This document shows, piece by piece, positions 15,064 to 23,847 of a DNA stretch of 64,000 bases. The stretch spans positions 1 to 64,000 of the forward strand of contig NZ_CADIKC010000009.1 in assembly GCF_902859805.1 (NCBI RefSeq), in the 5' to 3' direction. How positions within the stretch are numbered: position 1 is the stretch's first letter; the number at the start of each line of letters is the position of its first letter. Source of the stretch: Paraburkholderia sediminicola (GTDB taxonomy: Bacteria > Pseudomonadota > Gammaproteobacteria > Burkholderiales > Burkholderiaceae). The notes under the pieces are model-generated. The model was not told the origin of the DNA and searched no databases. It saw nothing but the letters and a program-made list of their open reading frames with translations. The position numbers and the translations under genes were made by a program.

Positions 15064-16695
15064 ATGAGATTCGATCTGAGCGCGAACGGCTTCGCCGATA
15101 CCGATGTTCGTGCCGACGCGTGGGCGGTGATCGGCGCCGATCGCGCGTTGCGCTGGCACGAGTTGTCGGAACAAGCCCACGCGTGGGCCAGCCTGGCGCG
15201 CGCACACGGTTTCGCTGCGGATGTGCCGGTGATCATCCGTGGTCACAAGGAGGCGGGATTTTTTGTGGCGATGGTGGGGGCGCTGCTGCTCGGCGCGCCG
15301 TTCGTGCCGGTCGATACGATCTATCCGGATGAACGGATGCAGCGCATCGCGAGCACGCTCGGCGCGCAGATGTACTTCGACGCGCATCGCGGCCGCTTCG
15401 TGAGTGTGAGCGGGCAGGGTGCGTGGATCGAATTTGACGCGGTAGAGGGGGAGGAAGGTTCGATTTCGGAGTCAGAGTCGGCTTCGACTTCGGCATCCGG
15501 ATCGGGATCGACATTCGCGTCGACGTCGATGGCATCGCCATCGGCATCAGGATCTACATCGATATCGACAGCATCAACAGCACCAACACCGCCGGCATTG
15601 CACGAAAAAAACCTCGCATACGTGCTCTTCACCTCCGGCACGACCGGTGAACCCAAAGGCGTGCAGATCGGCCGCGAAAGCGTCGCCGCGCTGGCCGACT
15701 GGATGGTGGCCGATTTCGCGCTCGGCGACGCGCCGGTGTTCCTGAATCAGGCGCCGTTCAGTTTCGATCTGTCGATGTACGAAGTGTTCGGCACGCTCGC
15801 GCTCGGCGGCACCGTGGTGCTCGCCTCGCGTGCCTTGACGGCGCAAGGCGCGGCGTTTCTCACCACGCTCGCACGTCATGGCATGACCACATGGGTGTCG
15901 ACACCGTCGTTTGCACAACAGCAACTACTCAACCCGCAGTTCTCGCAGGACGGTTTGCCTGCGCTCAGGACCTTCCTGTTCTGCGGTGAAGTTTTACCAG
16001 TCGCACTCGCGCGGCAATTACGCCAGCGCTTCCCATCCGCACGGATCATCAATACGTACGGACCCACAGAGGCGACGGTGGCCACCACCTGGATCGTCGT
16101 CGACGATGCGGTGCTCGCCCATCACGCGCGCCTGCCGATCGGCCATGCCAAGCGCGACGCCGAGGTATTCGTCGACGCTGGCGAATTGTGCATTGCCGGC
16201 GCGCACGTGATGCGCGGCTATCTGAACCGCGAAGACCTGAACGCGGCACGCATGTTCACTCACAACGGACAGCGGGCGTTTCGCACGGGCGATCTGGGCG
16301 CGGTCGACGGCGACGGACTGCTGTTTTGCCACGGACGTATCGACGATCAGATCAAGATGGGCGGCTACCGGATCGAATTGATGGAGATCGACGCAGCTTT
16401 GCGTGCACTGCCCGGCGCCGCGAGCGCCGCAGCCGTGCCGTTGCGGCGGCCGGACGGCTCGGTCGCGCGGATCGTCGCGTTCGTCGCAACCGGCAACGAC
16501 GATGGCCGTCTGCCCGACGCGTTGCACGACTGGAAGACGCTGCTGGCCGCACGCCTGCCGTCGTATATGATCCCTTCAGAATTGCTCGCGTGTCGGTCCC
16601 TGCCGGTATCGGTCAACTTCAAGATCGATCGCGTGCAACTTGCTCAGGATTATCGTGACGTTCATTTCAAAGCACAGCGCCAGCACAATGCGTAA
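15064..16695 (+). CDS. DltA-like AMP-forming ligase (adenylation domain)
   Basis: This 543-residue cytoplasmic enzyme of the adenylating superfamily probably activates an amino or other carboxylic acid and loads the carrier protein encoded eight bases upstream. Motifs are the core FTSGTTGEPKG (from about residue 189, Lys198), NTYGPTEATVATT, FRTGDLG, GRIDDQIKMGGYRIEL and the C-terminal catalytic lysine in VNFKIDR (Lys520; most relatives have NGK). A Ser/Ala/Thr-rich insert of about 48 residues (130-178), encoded by tcggcatcg-like repeats, lies just before the core motif. Start ATG 15064 is chosen because the longer frame overlaps the carrier gene. Substrate cannot be read by eye: D-alanine is the Dlt precedent, but other amino acids or acids are possible. 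The next gene overlaps its end. Confidence 0.85.
   Translation: MRFDLSANGFADTDVRADAWAVIGADRALRWHELSEQAHAWASLARAHGFAADVPVIIRGHKEAGFFVAMVGALLLGAPFVPVDTIYPDERMQRIASTLGAQMYFDAHRGRFVSVSGQGAWIEFDAVEGEEGSISESESASTSASGSGSTFASTSMASPSASGSTSISTASTAPTPPALHEKNLAYVLFTSGTTGEPKGVQIGRESVAALADWMVADFALGDAPVFLNQAPFSFDLSMYEVFGTLALGGTVVLASRALTAQGAAFLTTLARHGMTTWVSTPSFAQQQLLNPQFSQDGLPALRTFLFCGEVLPVALARQLRQRFPSARIINTYGPTEATVATTWIVVDDAVLAHHARLPIGHAKRDAEVFVDAGELCIAGAHVMRGYLNREDLNAARMFTHNGQRAFRTGDLGAVDGDGLLFCHGRIDDQIKMGGYRIELMEIDAALRALPGAASAAAVPLRRPDGSVARIVAFVATGNDDGRLPDALHDWKTLLAARLPSYMIPSELLACRSLPVSVNFKIDRVQLAQDYRDVHFKAQRQHNA
15451..15597 (+). repeat. Hexamer-rich low-complexity insert in the ligase gene
   Basis: Degenerate tcggcatcg/tcgacatcg-type units encode a Ser/Ala/Thr run inside the adenylation domain gene. 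All units are multiples of three, so length can change without breaking the frame. Confidence 0.75.
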
Positions 16696-17587
16696 TCCAC
16701 ACGAGGTTCAGACTCGGGAGGGCGAGCCGGTCTCGCCGCGCCGCCGCGCACTGCTGGCGGCGAGCGCGTGCGCCGCGCTCGTGTACGGCTGCTCGGCGCC
16801 AGGTACGGGCGACGCCGGCGCGTTGGCGCAGGGCGTGGTGTGGCAGCTCGACGACGATCATCTCGACCCGCAAGGCGACTGGAATCGCCTCGGGGTGGCG
16901 GATCTGCTGGTGCAATGGACGGCAGTGGACGGCATGTCGTTTCTGCCCGGCACCACCATGCAAACGTCCCGACGTCTGCCGGACTGGACACGGATTGCCG
17001 GCGAACCGTGGGCGCGCAATGTCATCGTCGGCCTCGCCGGACGTTTCGACGAAACCACGGCCCGTGCGCAGGTAGCGCAACTGGTCGAGCAATCGAAGCA
17101 GCTGGCGGCCGTGCGGCCTGCGGTTCACATCGATGGCTATTACTTTCCGGTGGAAATCGATCCGACCTGGAAGGACGCCGCCGCGCTCGCGCCCTTGCTA
17201 AACAAGCTGCCGCGGCCGCTGTGGATCAGTGTCTACGACAATTCGAATATCGGCGGCACGGCGCTCGCAGCGTGGCTGGACGGCTGGCTGCCGCGCGATG
17301 TCGGCGTGTTTCTGCAGGATGGCTGCGGTGTCTATGCGCGCGGCCCGGCTGCTGCGCGTGAGTATGCGGATGCATTGGCGGCGCGACTCGGCAAGGATCG
17401 TGTGCGGATCATCGCCGAGGCGTTTCGTCCCGCCCAGGGTGGGGCATTCCGCCCGGCGACGGCAGCCGAACTGTCGCCGCAATTGCTCGCGTATCGCGGC
17501 TACCGGACCTATCTCTTCGACGGGCCGCATTACGTGTCGGCGCAACTCGTGCAGGACCTGCTTGGCATGCAGCAGGTGCAGAAGTAG
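16688..17587 (+). CDS. TIM-barrel-like exported protein, putative glycoside hydrolase
   Basis: This 299-residue protein overlaps the end of the ligase gene (ATGCGTAA), so it is part of the same transcript. The N terminus has arginines then a hydrophobic stretch ending VYGC (SPRRRALLAASACAALVYGC), which reads as a lipoprotein or Tat-lipoprotein signal. The body alternates short beta strands and helices, with acidic residues at strand ends: HIDGYYFPVEID around residue 152, WISVYDNSN around 180 and RIIAEAFRP around 243. That is the pattern of glycoside-hydrolase-like (beta/alpha)8 proteins (possibly DUF4434-like). Polysaccharide operons often encode a periplasmic hydrolase or lyase, so a role in trimming the polymer is likely. 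The family assignment is inference. Confidence 0.6.
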   Translation: MRNPHEVQTREGEPVSPRRRALLAASACAALVYGCSAPGTGDAGALAQGVVWQLDDDHLDPQGDWNRLGVADLLVQWTAVDGMSFLPGTTMQTSRRLPDWTRIAGEPWARNVIVGLAGRFDETTARAQVAQLVEQSKQLAAVRPAVHIDGYYFPVEIDPTWKDAAALAPLLNKLPRPLWISVYDNSNIGGTALAAWLDGWLPRDVGVFLQDGCGVYARGPAAAREYADALAARLGKDRVRIIAEAFRPAQGGAFRPATAAELSPQLLAYRGYRTYLFDGPHYVSAQLVQDLLGMQQVQK

Positions 17588-17602
17588 GGCGCCTGCCGGC
17601 AA

Positions 17603-18241
17603 TCACCGCAACTGTGTCACCGCCAGCAGCAATACCATGCTGCCGATCGCGCCATCCAGCACGCGCCACGCCGTCGCGCGGCGAAACAGCGGCGCCAGCG
17701 CACGGGCGCCATAGCCCAGACCGATAAACCAGACCCCGCTTACCGCCATCGCGCCGAGCGCGAATGCCACCCGTGCGCCGTCCGGTTCGCGCGCGCCGGC
17801 CGTGCCGATCAGCAGGAAGGTGTCGAGATACACGTGCGGATTGAGCCACGTGAAGGCCAGCGTCATCAGGACGATCGGCAGCGCACGCTGCGCGGGGGCT
17901 GCTGCGCTCGTGCCTGGCGCCGTGCCGTCCGTCCTGGCGTCCAGTACCGCATGTCCCGGGCGCACCGCACGGCGCAGCGCGTTGATGCCGAACCACGCCA
18001 GATAGGCGAGCCCCACATACAGCATCGTGTGGACGAACACCGGATAGCGCTCCACCAGGACCGACGCGCCGCCGACGCCTGCGCCGATCAGGATGCAATC
18101 CGACAGCGCGCACAGTGCGACGATCTTGCCGACGTGCGAGCGCATGATGCCCTGACGCAACACGAAGGCATTCTGGGCGCCGATCGTCACGATCAGCGAC
18201 GCGCACAGGGCAGCACCGTGGGAAAAAGACAGCCAATTCAT
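17603..18241 (-). CDS. LysE-family basic amino acid exporter
   Basis: This 212-residue, six-helix inner-membrane protein belongs to the LysE/ArgO exporters. The N-terminal TIGAQNAFVLRQG motif and the mid-protein FTWLNPHVYLDT are family signatures. It converges with the end of the polysaccharide locus (15-base gap) and is divergent from a LysR gene 97 bases away, the classic lysE-lysG or argO-argP layout. The likely substrate is lysine and/or arginine, with export induced when the co-located regulator binds these amino acids. Confidence 0.9.
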   Translation of the reverse strand: MNWLSFSHGAALCASLIVTIGAQNAFVLRQGIMRSHVGKIVALCALSDCILIGAGVGGASVLVERYPVFVHTMLYVGLAYLAWFGINALRRAVRPGHAVLDARTDGTAPGTSAAAPAQRALPIVLMTLAFTWLNPHVYLDTFLLIGTAGAREPDGARVAFALGAMAVSGVWFIGLGYGARALAPLFRRATAWRVLDGAIGSMVLLLAVTQLR

Positions 18242-18338
18242 AATCGATCCAGTAGACGGGGAAAGCGAACGAGGCTAGTCTGCGGTTTTGCTGCTCATAA
18301 GAGAAGCTAATTTACTTAATGCCGATTAAGGAACGCTA

Positions 18339-19232
18339 ATGCTCGACTATGCGTTGCTCGATGCGCTGGCCGCCGTGGTGCGGCACGGTTCGTTCGACCG
18401 TGCGGCCAGCGAACTGAATGTGACGCCCTCGGCCGTATCCCAGCGGGTCAAGCTGCTGGAGGAGCGGGTGGGGAGCGTACTCGTGAAGCGCGGTCAGCCG
18501 TGTGTCGCGACTACCTCGGGGGCGCTGCTGTGCCGCCATACCGAGCGCGTGCTGTTGCTGGAAGCAGAACTGACCGGGCGGCTGCCGGCGCTGCCCGGCG
18601 CGTTGGTCGAACCGTGGCCGGCGCTGCGCGTGGCCGTCAACGACGACAGCGTGGGCACCTGGTTCATCGACGCGGTGGCCCAATTCTGTGTGGAACGGGA
18701 GATGCTGCTCGATCTGGTGATCGACGACCAGGACCATACCGCACAGCGGATTCGTGATGGCAGCGTGCAAGGCGCGGTCACCACGCAAGCCGAGCCGGTG
18801 CAGGGCTGCCGCTCGACGCGTCTTGGCCGGATGCGCTATCTGGCGGTCTGCACGCCGGCGTTTCGCGAGCGTCATTTTGCTGACGGCGTCACGCGCGAGT
18901 CGTTACGGCGCGCGCCGTGCGTCGATTTCAACCCGAAGGATCAGTTGCAGAAGCGCTTCATGCGCCGCATCACGCGCGCGGATCTGGATCCGCCCTTGCA
19001 CTGGATTCCGCACGTCGCCGGTTTTTTGCGCGCCTGCGTGACGGGTATGGGCTGGGGCATGTGTCCCGAACGGATGATCGCGCCACATCTGGCCAGCGGC
19101 GAGTTGATCGAAGTGGCGCCCGGCAAGCATATCGATGTGGATCTGTACTGGCAGAGCTGGCGCCTGTCGATCGGCTGGCTCGACGATTTCGGCGCAGTGC
19201 TGCGCAAGCGGGCGACGGAGTTTCTCGATTGA
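18339..19232 (+). CDS. ArgP/LysG-type LysR regulator of the exporter
   Basis: This 297-residue LysR-type activator has an N-terminal winged helix-turn-helix (HGSFDRAASELNVTPSAVSQ) and an effector-binding domain with the ArgP-like DFNPKDQLQKRF. The ATG at 18339 follows AAGGA (18327-18331). It is divergent from the lysE-type gene, so the 97-base spacer probably holds the shared operator, including AT-rich taatttacttaatgccgatt at about 18308-18327. In relatives it senses lysine or arginine and activates the exporter. Confidence 0.9.
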   Translation: MLDYALLDALAAVVRHGSFDRAASELNVTPSAVSQRVKLLEERVGSVLVKRGQPCVATTSGALLCRHTERVLLLEAELTGRLPALPGALVEPWPALRVAVNDDSVGTWFIDAVAQFCVEREMLLDLVIDDQDHTAQRIRDGSVQGAVTTQAEPVQGCRSTRLGRMRYLAVCTPAFRERHFADGVTRESLRRAPCVDFNPKDQLQKRFMRRITRADLDPPLHWIPHVAGFLRACVTGMGWGMCPERMIAPHLASGELIEVAPGKHIDVDLYWQSWRLSIGWLDDFGAVLRKRATEFLD

Positions 19233-19294
19233 GCGTCGTGGGCGGCGTTTTCTGAATCTGAGAATCTGAAAGACGCCGCCCGCGTTTGCTAATT

Positions 19295-20677
19295 TCAGTG
19301 CAAGCGGATCACCGGATGCACGCGTCGACGCAACCAGTGGCTCGCCGAATCGAGCGCCATGCGTGCGAAGCCGGTCAATGTCATCACGTGACGGCGATAG
19401 ATGAGCTTGTAGACGGCAGTCGCCAGCCAGCCGTCGACGAACACCGGCTGCGTCAGCAAACTATTGCTCAGGCTGCCGATCGTGCCTTCGCGGCCGAAAC
19501 CGACCAGCGTGCCGGCGTCGCGATAGACGAACTCCGGCAAGGGCTCTCCCGCTATCCGGCACTTCAATGCCCGCGCCAGAAACAGCGCCTGCTGGTGCGC
19601 GACTTGCGCGCGCGGCGCCAGAAACGCGTCCGCGTTTTCAGAAGAAGGGCAGGCCGCGCAGTCGCCGAGTCCGAATATATTCGCGTCGTTCGTACATTGC
19701 AGCGTGCGGTTCACCTGCACCTGTGCGTTGCGATTCACTGCGATGCCGTCCAGCGTGCGCAACACCGGCGGCCCAGCGATGCCGGCGGTCCAGATCGCGA
19801 TGTCGCTGGCGAGCGGTGCGCCTTCATTCGTCAGCACGGCGTCGGCGCGCACTTCAGTGACGCGCGTGGCGTTTAACACGTCGACACCGAGACTGCCGAG
19901 CATCTTTTGCGCGCGCGCCGAGATCGTTTCGGACAGGGCGGGCAGCACGCGCTCGCTGCTTTCGATCAGACGGATGCGGAAGTCGCGCACGGGGTCGAGC
20001 GAAAACGGGCTATAGCGGTTCAACAGGCGCACCGTATCGCGCAACGCAGCGGCGAGTTCAACGCCCGTTGCTCCAGCGCCGATGATGTTGATCGACACTG
20101 GTGTGTCCGCCTGCGCGGTCCGTGCGCGTCGCGCATGATTCGCACGCAGACAGGCGTCGAGCAGCTTGCGGCGAAACGCTTCCGCATGGGCGACCGATTC
20201 GAGCGGCAACGCGTGTTCGGCCGCGCCGGGCACGCCGAAATATTGCGTGACGCTGCCCATGGCCAGCACCAGCGTATCGAATGCAAGTTGCCGTGACGGC
20301 AGGATTTCGCGGCCGTCGGCGTCGTGGAGCGCATTCAGTGTGATGTGCCGGTTCGTTCGATCGAGCGCGGCAAGCTCGCCCTGTTCGAATTCGAAGCCGT
20401 GCCGTTGTGCCTGCACTGCGTATTGCAATTGATGCGTGGCCGGATCGAGCTGGCCCGACGCAGCTTCATGCAGCAAGGGCTTCCAGAAATGCGTCGGCCA
20501 GCGATCCACCAGCACGATCTGCGCGAGACCGGCGCGTCCGAGCGTTTCCGACAGTCGCGTAGCGAGCCCAAGGCCACCGACGCCACCGCCGACGATCACG
20601 ACGCGATGTGCCGCCGCTTGCTGCACGTGCTCCCGGTGTTGCGCGGTAGAGGCTCCCTGCTGATCGATTGCAGCCAT
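19295..20677 (-). CDS. ndh: Type II NADH dehydrogenase (NDH-2)
   Basis: This 460-residue flavoprotein transfers electrons from NADH to quinone at the inner face of the membrane without pumping protons. It has two nucleotide-binding folds: VIVGGGVGGLGLATRLSE near residue 27 for FAD and INIIGAGATGVELAAALRD near 195 for NADH, plus GDCAACPSSENADAFLAPRAQ near 350 for flavin contact and an amphipathic basic C terminus for membrane attachment. An AGGAGG precedes the ATG. It stands alone, divergent from a LysR gene. Confidence 0.9.
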   Translation of the reverse strand: MAAIDQQGASTAQHREHVQQAAAHRVVIVGGGVGGLGLATRLSETLGRAGLAQIVLVDRWPTHFWKPLLHEAASGQLDPATHQLQYAVQAQRHGFEFEQGELAALDRTNRHITLNALHDADGREILPSRQLAFDTLVLAMGSVTQYFGVPGAAEHALPLESVAHAEAFRRKLLDACLRANHARRARTAQADTPVSINIIGAGATGVELAAALRDTVRLLNRYSPFSLDPVRDFRIRLIESSERVLPALSETISARAQKMLGSLGVDVLNATRVTEVRADAVLTNEGAPLASDIAIWTAGIAGPPVLRTLDGIAVNRNAQVQVNRTLQCTNDANIFGLGDCAACPSSENADAFLAPRAQVAHQQALFLARALKCRIAGEPLPEFVYRDAGTLVGFGREGTIGSLSNSLLTQPVFVDGWLATAVYKLIYRRHVMTLTGFARMALDSASHWLRRRVHPVIRLH

Positions 20678-20832
20678 GATCCGTATCCTCCTGAAGTTAT
20701 CTTTGCCGAGCCGGCGAAGGCGTCCCGGGGCTATGTCCGGTATTCGTTCGCCTCATCTGTCGGGGCCAGTATAGAATCGGCTGAAACCGCAGCACAATTT
20801 AATGTTTATGCACAACATATAGGTTTTTACTT

Positions 20833-21804
20833 ATGTTAAAAACTGCCACGTTTCGTCAATTGAAAGCCTTGCATACGGTCGCGAAGCTTGGCAGCGTGTC
20901 GCGCGCGGCCGAAGAATTGAAGCTCACACAGCCGGCTGTGTCGCTTCAGGTGCGCCTGCTCGAAGAGGCCGCGGGCGCGCCGCTATTGCAGCGGGTGGGC
21001 CGTGGCGTGCAGTTGACCGCTGCGGGCGAAATCCTCGCGCGCTATGCGCTGGAAATCCTCGATCTATGGAACGGCGCGGCGGACGATCTTGCGGCCTTGC
21101 ACGGCGAGCAGGGCGGCACGCTGCGCATTGGCGCGATCACAACCGCCGAATATCTGATCCCGCCTTTTCTGGTGCGCTTTACGGAATCGCGCCCGCAAGT
21201 GAAGGTGCAATTCAAGGTCGGCAATCGCGCCGACATCATCCGCATGCTGGCCACGCATGAAATCGATCTCGCGGTCATGGGCAGCGCGCCGCGCGAATTG
21301 CGCACAGTGGCCACGGCGTTCGCCAAGCATCCGATGGCGTTCGTCGCCTCGCCCGCTCATGCGTTGATGAAGAAGAAGCGCCTGTCGCTGGACGATCTGC
21401 AGACCGCGAATCTGTTCGTGCGGGAGCGGGGCTCGGGCACGCGCTCGACGGTCGAGAATCTGTTTCGGCTCGCCGGCCACAAGCTGCATATCGGGTCTGA
21501 GCTATCGAGCAACGAAGCGATCAAGCAACTGGTCGAGGCTGGGCTGGGCATTGCGTTTCTGTCGCTGCATGCGTGTTCGCTGGAATTTCAGGCAGGCTTG
21601 CTGGCGTTATTGCCCTTGCCCGCGAATCCAATCGAGCGCGACTGGTACGTGATGCATGTGTCCGATAAACGCCTGCCACATGTCGCCGGACTGTTCCGCG
21701 ATTTTCTGATCGAGCACGGCATGTCCGGCGCGGTGCCGGTCCCGCTGCCGACTGTTGCCGCTGCGAAACGGCGCCGTCAGACGCGTGAGGCAAGCGCGGT
21801 TTGA
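20833..21804 (+). CDS. LysR-family regulator, CbbR/CysB-like
   Basis: This 323-residue regulator has the helix-turn-helix GSVSRAAEELKLTQPAVSLQ and a periplasmic-binding-like effector domain (GGTLRIGAITTAEYLIPPFL onwards); the sequence resembles CbbR-type members. The start region is AT-rich (ttatgcacaacatataggtt). It precedes, on the same strand, the NCS1 permease/oxidase/dehydrogenase group 267 bases away, and is divergent from ndh. It may control either neighbour; target and effector are unknown. Confidence 0.85.
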   Translation: MLKTATFRQLKALHTVAKLGSVSRAAEELKLTQPAVSLQVRLLEEAAGAPLLQRVGRGVQLTAAGEILARYALEILDLWNGAADDLAALHGEQGGTLRIGAITTAEYLIPPFLVRFTESRPQVKVQFKVGNRADIIRMLATHEIDLAVMGSAPRELRTVATAFAKHPMAFVASPAHALMKKKRLSLDDLQTANLFVRERGSGTRSTVENLFRLAGHKLHIGSELSSNEAIKQLVEAGLGIAFLSLHACSLEFQAGLLALLPLPANPIERDWYVMHVSDKRLPHVAGLFRDFLIEHGMSGAVPVPLPTVAAAKRRRQTREASAV

Positions 21805-22071
21805 GGTACGGATTCTCGCTATTCGCTTCGACGTTTGCGTTCCGCCAGGCCCGAAGGAGGTCCCCGCGTGGCCTCCGGTTACATCCGTAGAACCTTATAG
21901 GACGGGCATTTCGGCTTACATCGCCCGCGATCGAAGTAAAGGTTGGGCGGGCGATATTTTTGCCCGCGCCGATTGTCTTTACAGTGACGTCCAGACATCC
22001 GAGAAAAGTGGACGCCGCATCCTCGTGGCGAGCCATTGTGATTGACCTGGCCGTTACAGGAGTTGGAGACA

Positions 22072-23688
22072 ATGAGCAGCAACAGCATCACCCAAGTCGA
22101 AACATTCGGTTTTGAACGCATCCCGGATCGCTCGCGTTATGCGCGGCCGATCGATCTGTTCCGCTTGCTGTTCGGCGGTTGCAATACCTTTTCCACCTCG
22201 GTGCTCGGCAGCTTTCCGGTGCTGCTCGGTCTGTCGTTCAAGGCGGGCGTTTATTCGATCGTGCTCGGCGTGGTGATCGGCTCGTGCATTCTTGCGCCGA
22301 TGGGCCTGTTCGGTCCGCGCAACGGCACGAGCGACCCGGTTTCGTCGGGTGCGCATTTCGGCATTCATGGCCGGATCGTCGGCTCCTTTCTGGCGGTGTT
22401 GACCGCCGTCGCGTTCTTCTCGCTGGCAGTGTGGAGTTCGGGCGACGCCCTCGTGGGCGGCGCGAATCATCTGCTCGGACTGCCGGTCAACTGGATGACG
22501 CTGAGCTTCGCGTACGGTCTCTTTGCGGTGCTGGTGCTGACGGTCTGCGTCTACGGTTTCCGCTTCATGCTGTGGGTCAACAAGATCGCCGTGTGGGCGG
22601 CGAGCCTGCTGTTCGTGGTCGGCATTGTGGCGTTCGCCGGGCCGTTCAATAGCGCGTACGCCGGCAAGGTGGCGCTCGGTTCGGTGGGTTTCTGGCCGGC
22701 CTTCGTGAGCGCTGTGCTGGTTGCAATGAGCAATCCGGTGTCGTTCGCCTGCACGCTCGGCGACTGGGCCCGCTATATTCCGCAGAACACGCCGAAGAAG
22801 CGCACGATCCTTGCAGTGATGCTCGCGCAACTGGCCACCTTCGTGCCGTTCTTCTTCGGTCTCGCCACCGCGACGATCATCGCCAGCAAGGCGCCGGATT
22901 TCATCGCCTCGAATAACTACGTGGGCGGCCTGCTGGCGATCTCGCCGAACTGGTTCTTTCTGCCGGTGTGCCTGATTGCCATCATCGGCGGGATGTCGAC
23001 AGGCACCACCGCGCTGTACGGCACCGGGCTCGATATGTCGAGCATGTTCCCCAAGTTTCTGAACCGCGTGCGCGCCACGTTGCTGATCGGCAGCCTTGCC
23101 ATCGGCTTCATTTTTCTCGGCCGCTTCGCGTTCAATCTGGTCGAAAGCGTGTCGACGTTCTCGGTGCTGATCAACGTCTGCAGTTGCCCGTGGATGGTGA
23201 TCATGATTATCGGCTTCGTGACGCGGCGCGGTTTCTATCTGTCCGACGATCTGCAGGTGTTCAATCGCGGCGGACGTGGCGGTCACTACTGGTTCACGCA
23301 CGGCTGGAACTGGCGCGCGATGGGCGCATGGATTCCGAGCGCGGTCATCGGCCTGTGCTTCGTCAATTTGCCGGATCAGTTCGTCGGCCCGCTCGGGCAG
23401 CTTGCCGGTGGTCTCGACATCAGCATGCCGGTTTCGCTGACGCTGGCCTGCGCGTTGTATATCGCGCTGCTGCAGTGCTTTCCTGAACCGGACGGCGTGT
23501 ATGGGCCGCTTGGCCGACGCTGGTTGCGTAGCGGTCCGCAGCGCCATGCGACCGTGCACCCGGTGGTGCCGGCGACCAAGCTTAAGGCTGGCGGCGCGCA
23601 AATGAAGACGCAAATGAAGACGCAAGCGCAGCAGCGCGCCGTGCGACGTGAACGCGAAGAAGTGCTGGACACGCAGGACGCGGGTTGA
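22072..23688 (+). CDS. NCS1-family permease (cytosine/purine/allantoin type)
   Basis: This 538-residue membrane protein has about 12 helices and the NCS1 arrangement: LFRLLFGGCNTFSTSVLG at the first helix, NPVSFACTLGDWARY in the middle. It imports nitrogen heterocycles or related compounds with H+ or Na+. The ATG at 22072 follows aggagttggagac. The C-terminal 50 residues are hydrophilic with a duplicated MKTQMKTQ. The next gene is an FAD amine-oxidase-like protein and an aldehyde dehydrogenase follows, so the substrate is probably an amine or cyclic amine feeding that pathway. The 267-base upstream region has a hairpin-forming gggcgatatttttgcccg but no riboswitch I recognise. Confidence 0.85.
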   Translation: MSSNSITQVETFGFERIPDRSRYARPIDLFRLLFGGCNTFSTSVLGSFPVLLGLSFKAGVYSIVLGVVIGSCILAPMGLFGPRNGTSDPVSSGAHFGIHGRIVGSFLAVLTAVAFFSLAVWSSGDALVGGANHLLGLPVNWMTLSFAYGLFAVLVLTVCVYGFRFMLWVNKIAVWAASLLFVVGIVAFAGPFNSAYAGKVALGSVGFWPAFVSAVLVAMSNPVSFACTLGDWARYIPQNTPKKRTILAVMLAQLATFVPFFFGLATATIIASKAPDFIASNNYVGGLLAISPNWFFLPVCLIAIIGGMSTGTTALYGTGLDMSSMFPKFLNRVRATLLIGSLAIGFIFLGRFAFNLVESVSTFSVLINVCSCPWMVIMIIGFVTRRGFYLSDDLQVFNRGGRGGHYWFTHGWNWRAMGAWIPSAVIGLCFVNLPDQFVGPLGQLAGGLDISMPVSLTLACALYIALLQCFPEPDGVYGPLGRRWLRSGPQRHATVHPVVPATKLKAGGAQMKTQMKTQAQQRAVRREREEVLDTQDAG

Positions 23689-23847
23689 ATCGTGCGGCTC
23701 GAGGTGCTCACTGCAGGGCGCAGTGAGACGGCGCCGAACGCAGCAATCGAGGTTATTGGAAGCTGCGTAAAAGCGCCACAGAGGGCCGCATCGAAGCAAC
23801 AGTCGCGCAGTAAATGCAATGGTATTCAAGTTGAGTAGGCAAACAAA

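Noticed and set aside
21805-22071. Possible riboswitch before the NCS1 permease
   Set aside because: A hairpin is present but I could not match TPP, purine, guanidine or other known consensus elements.
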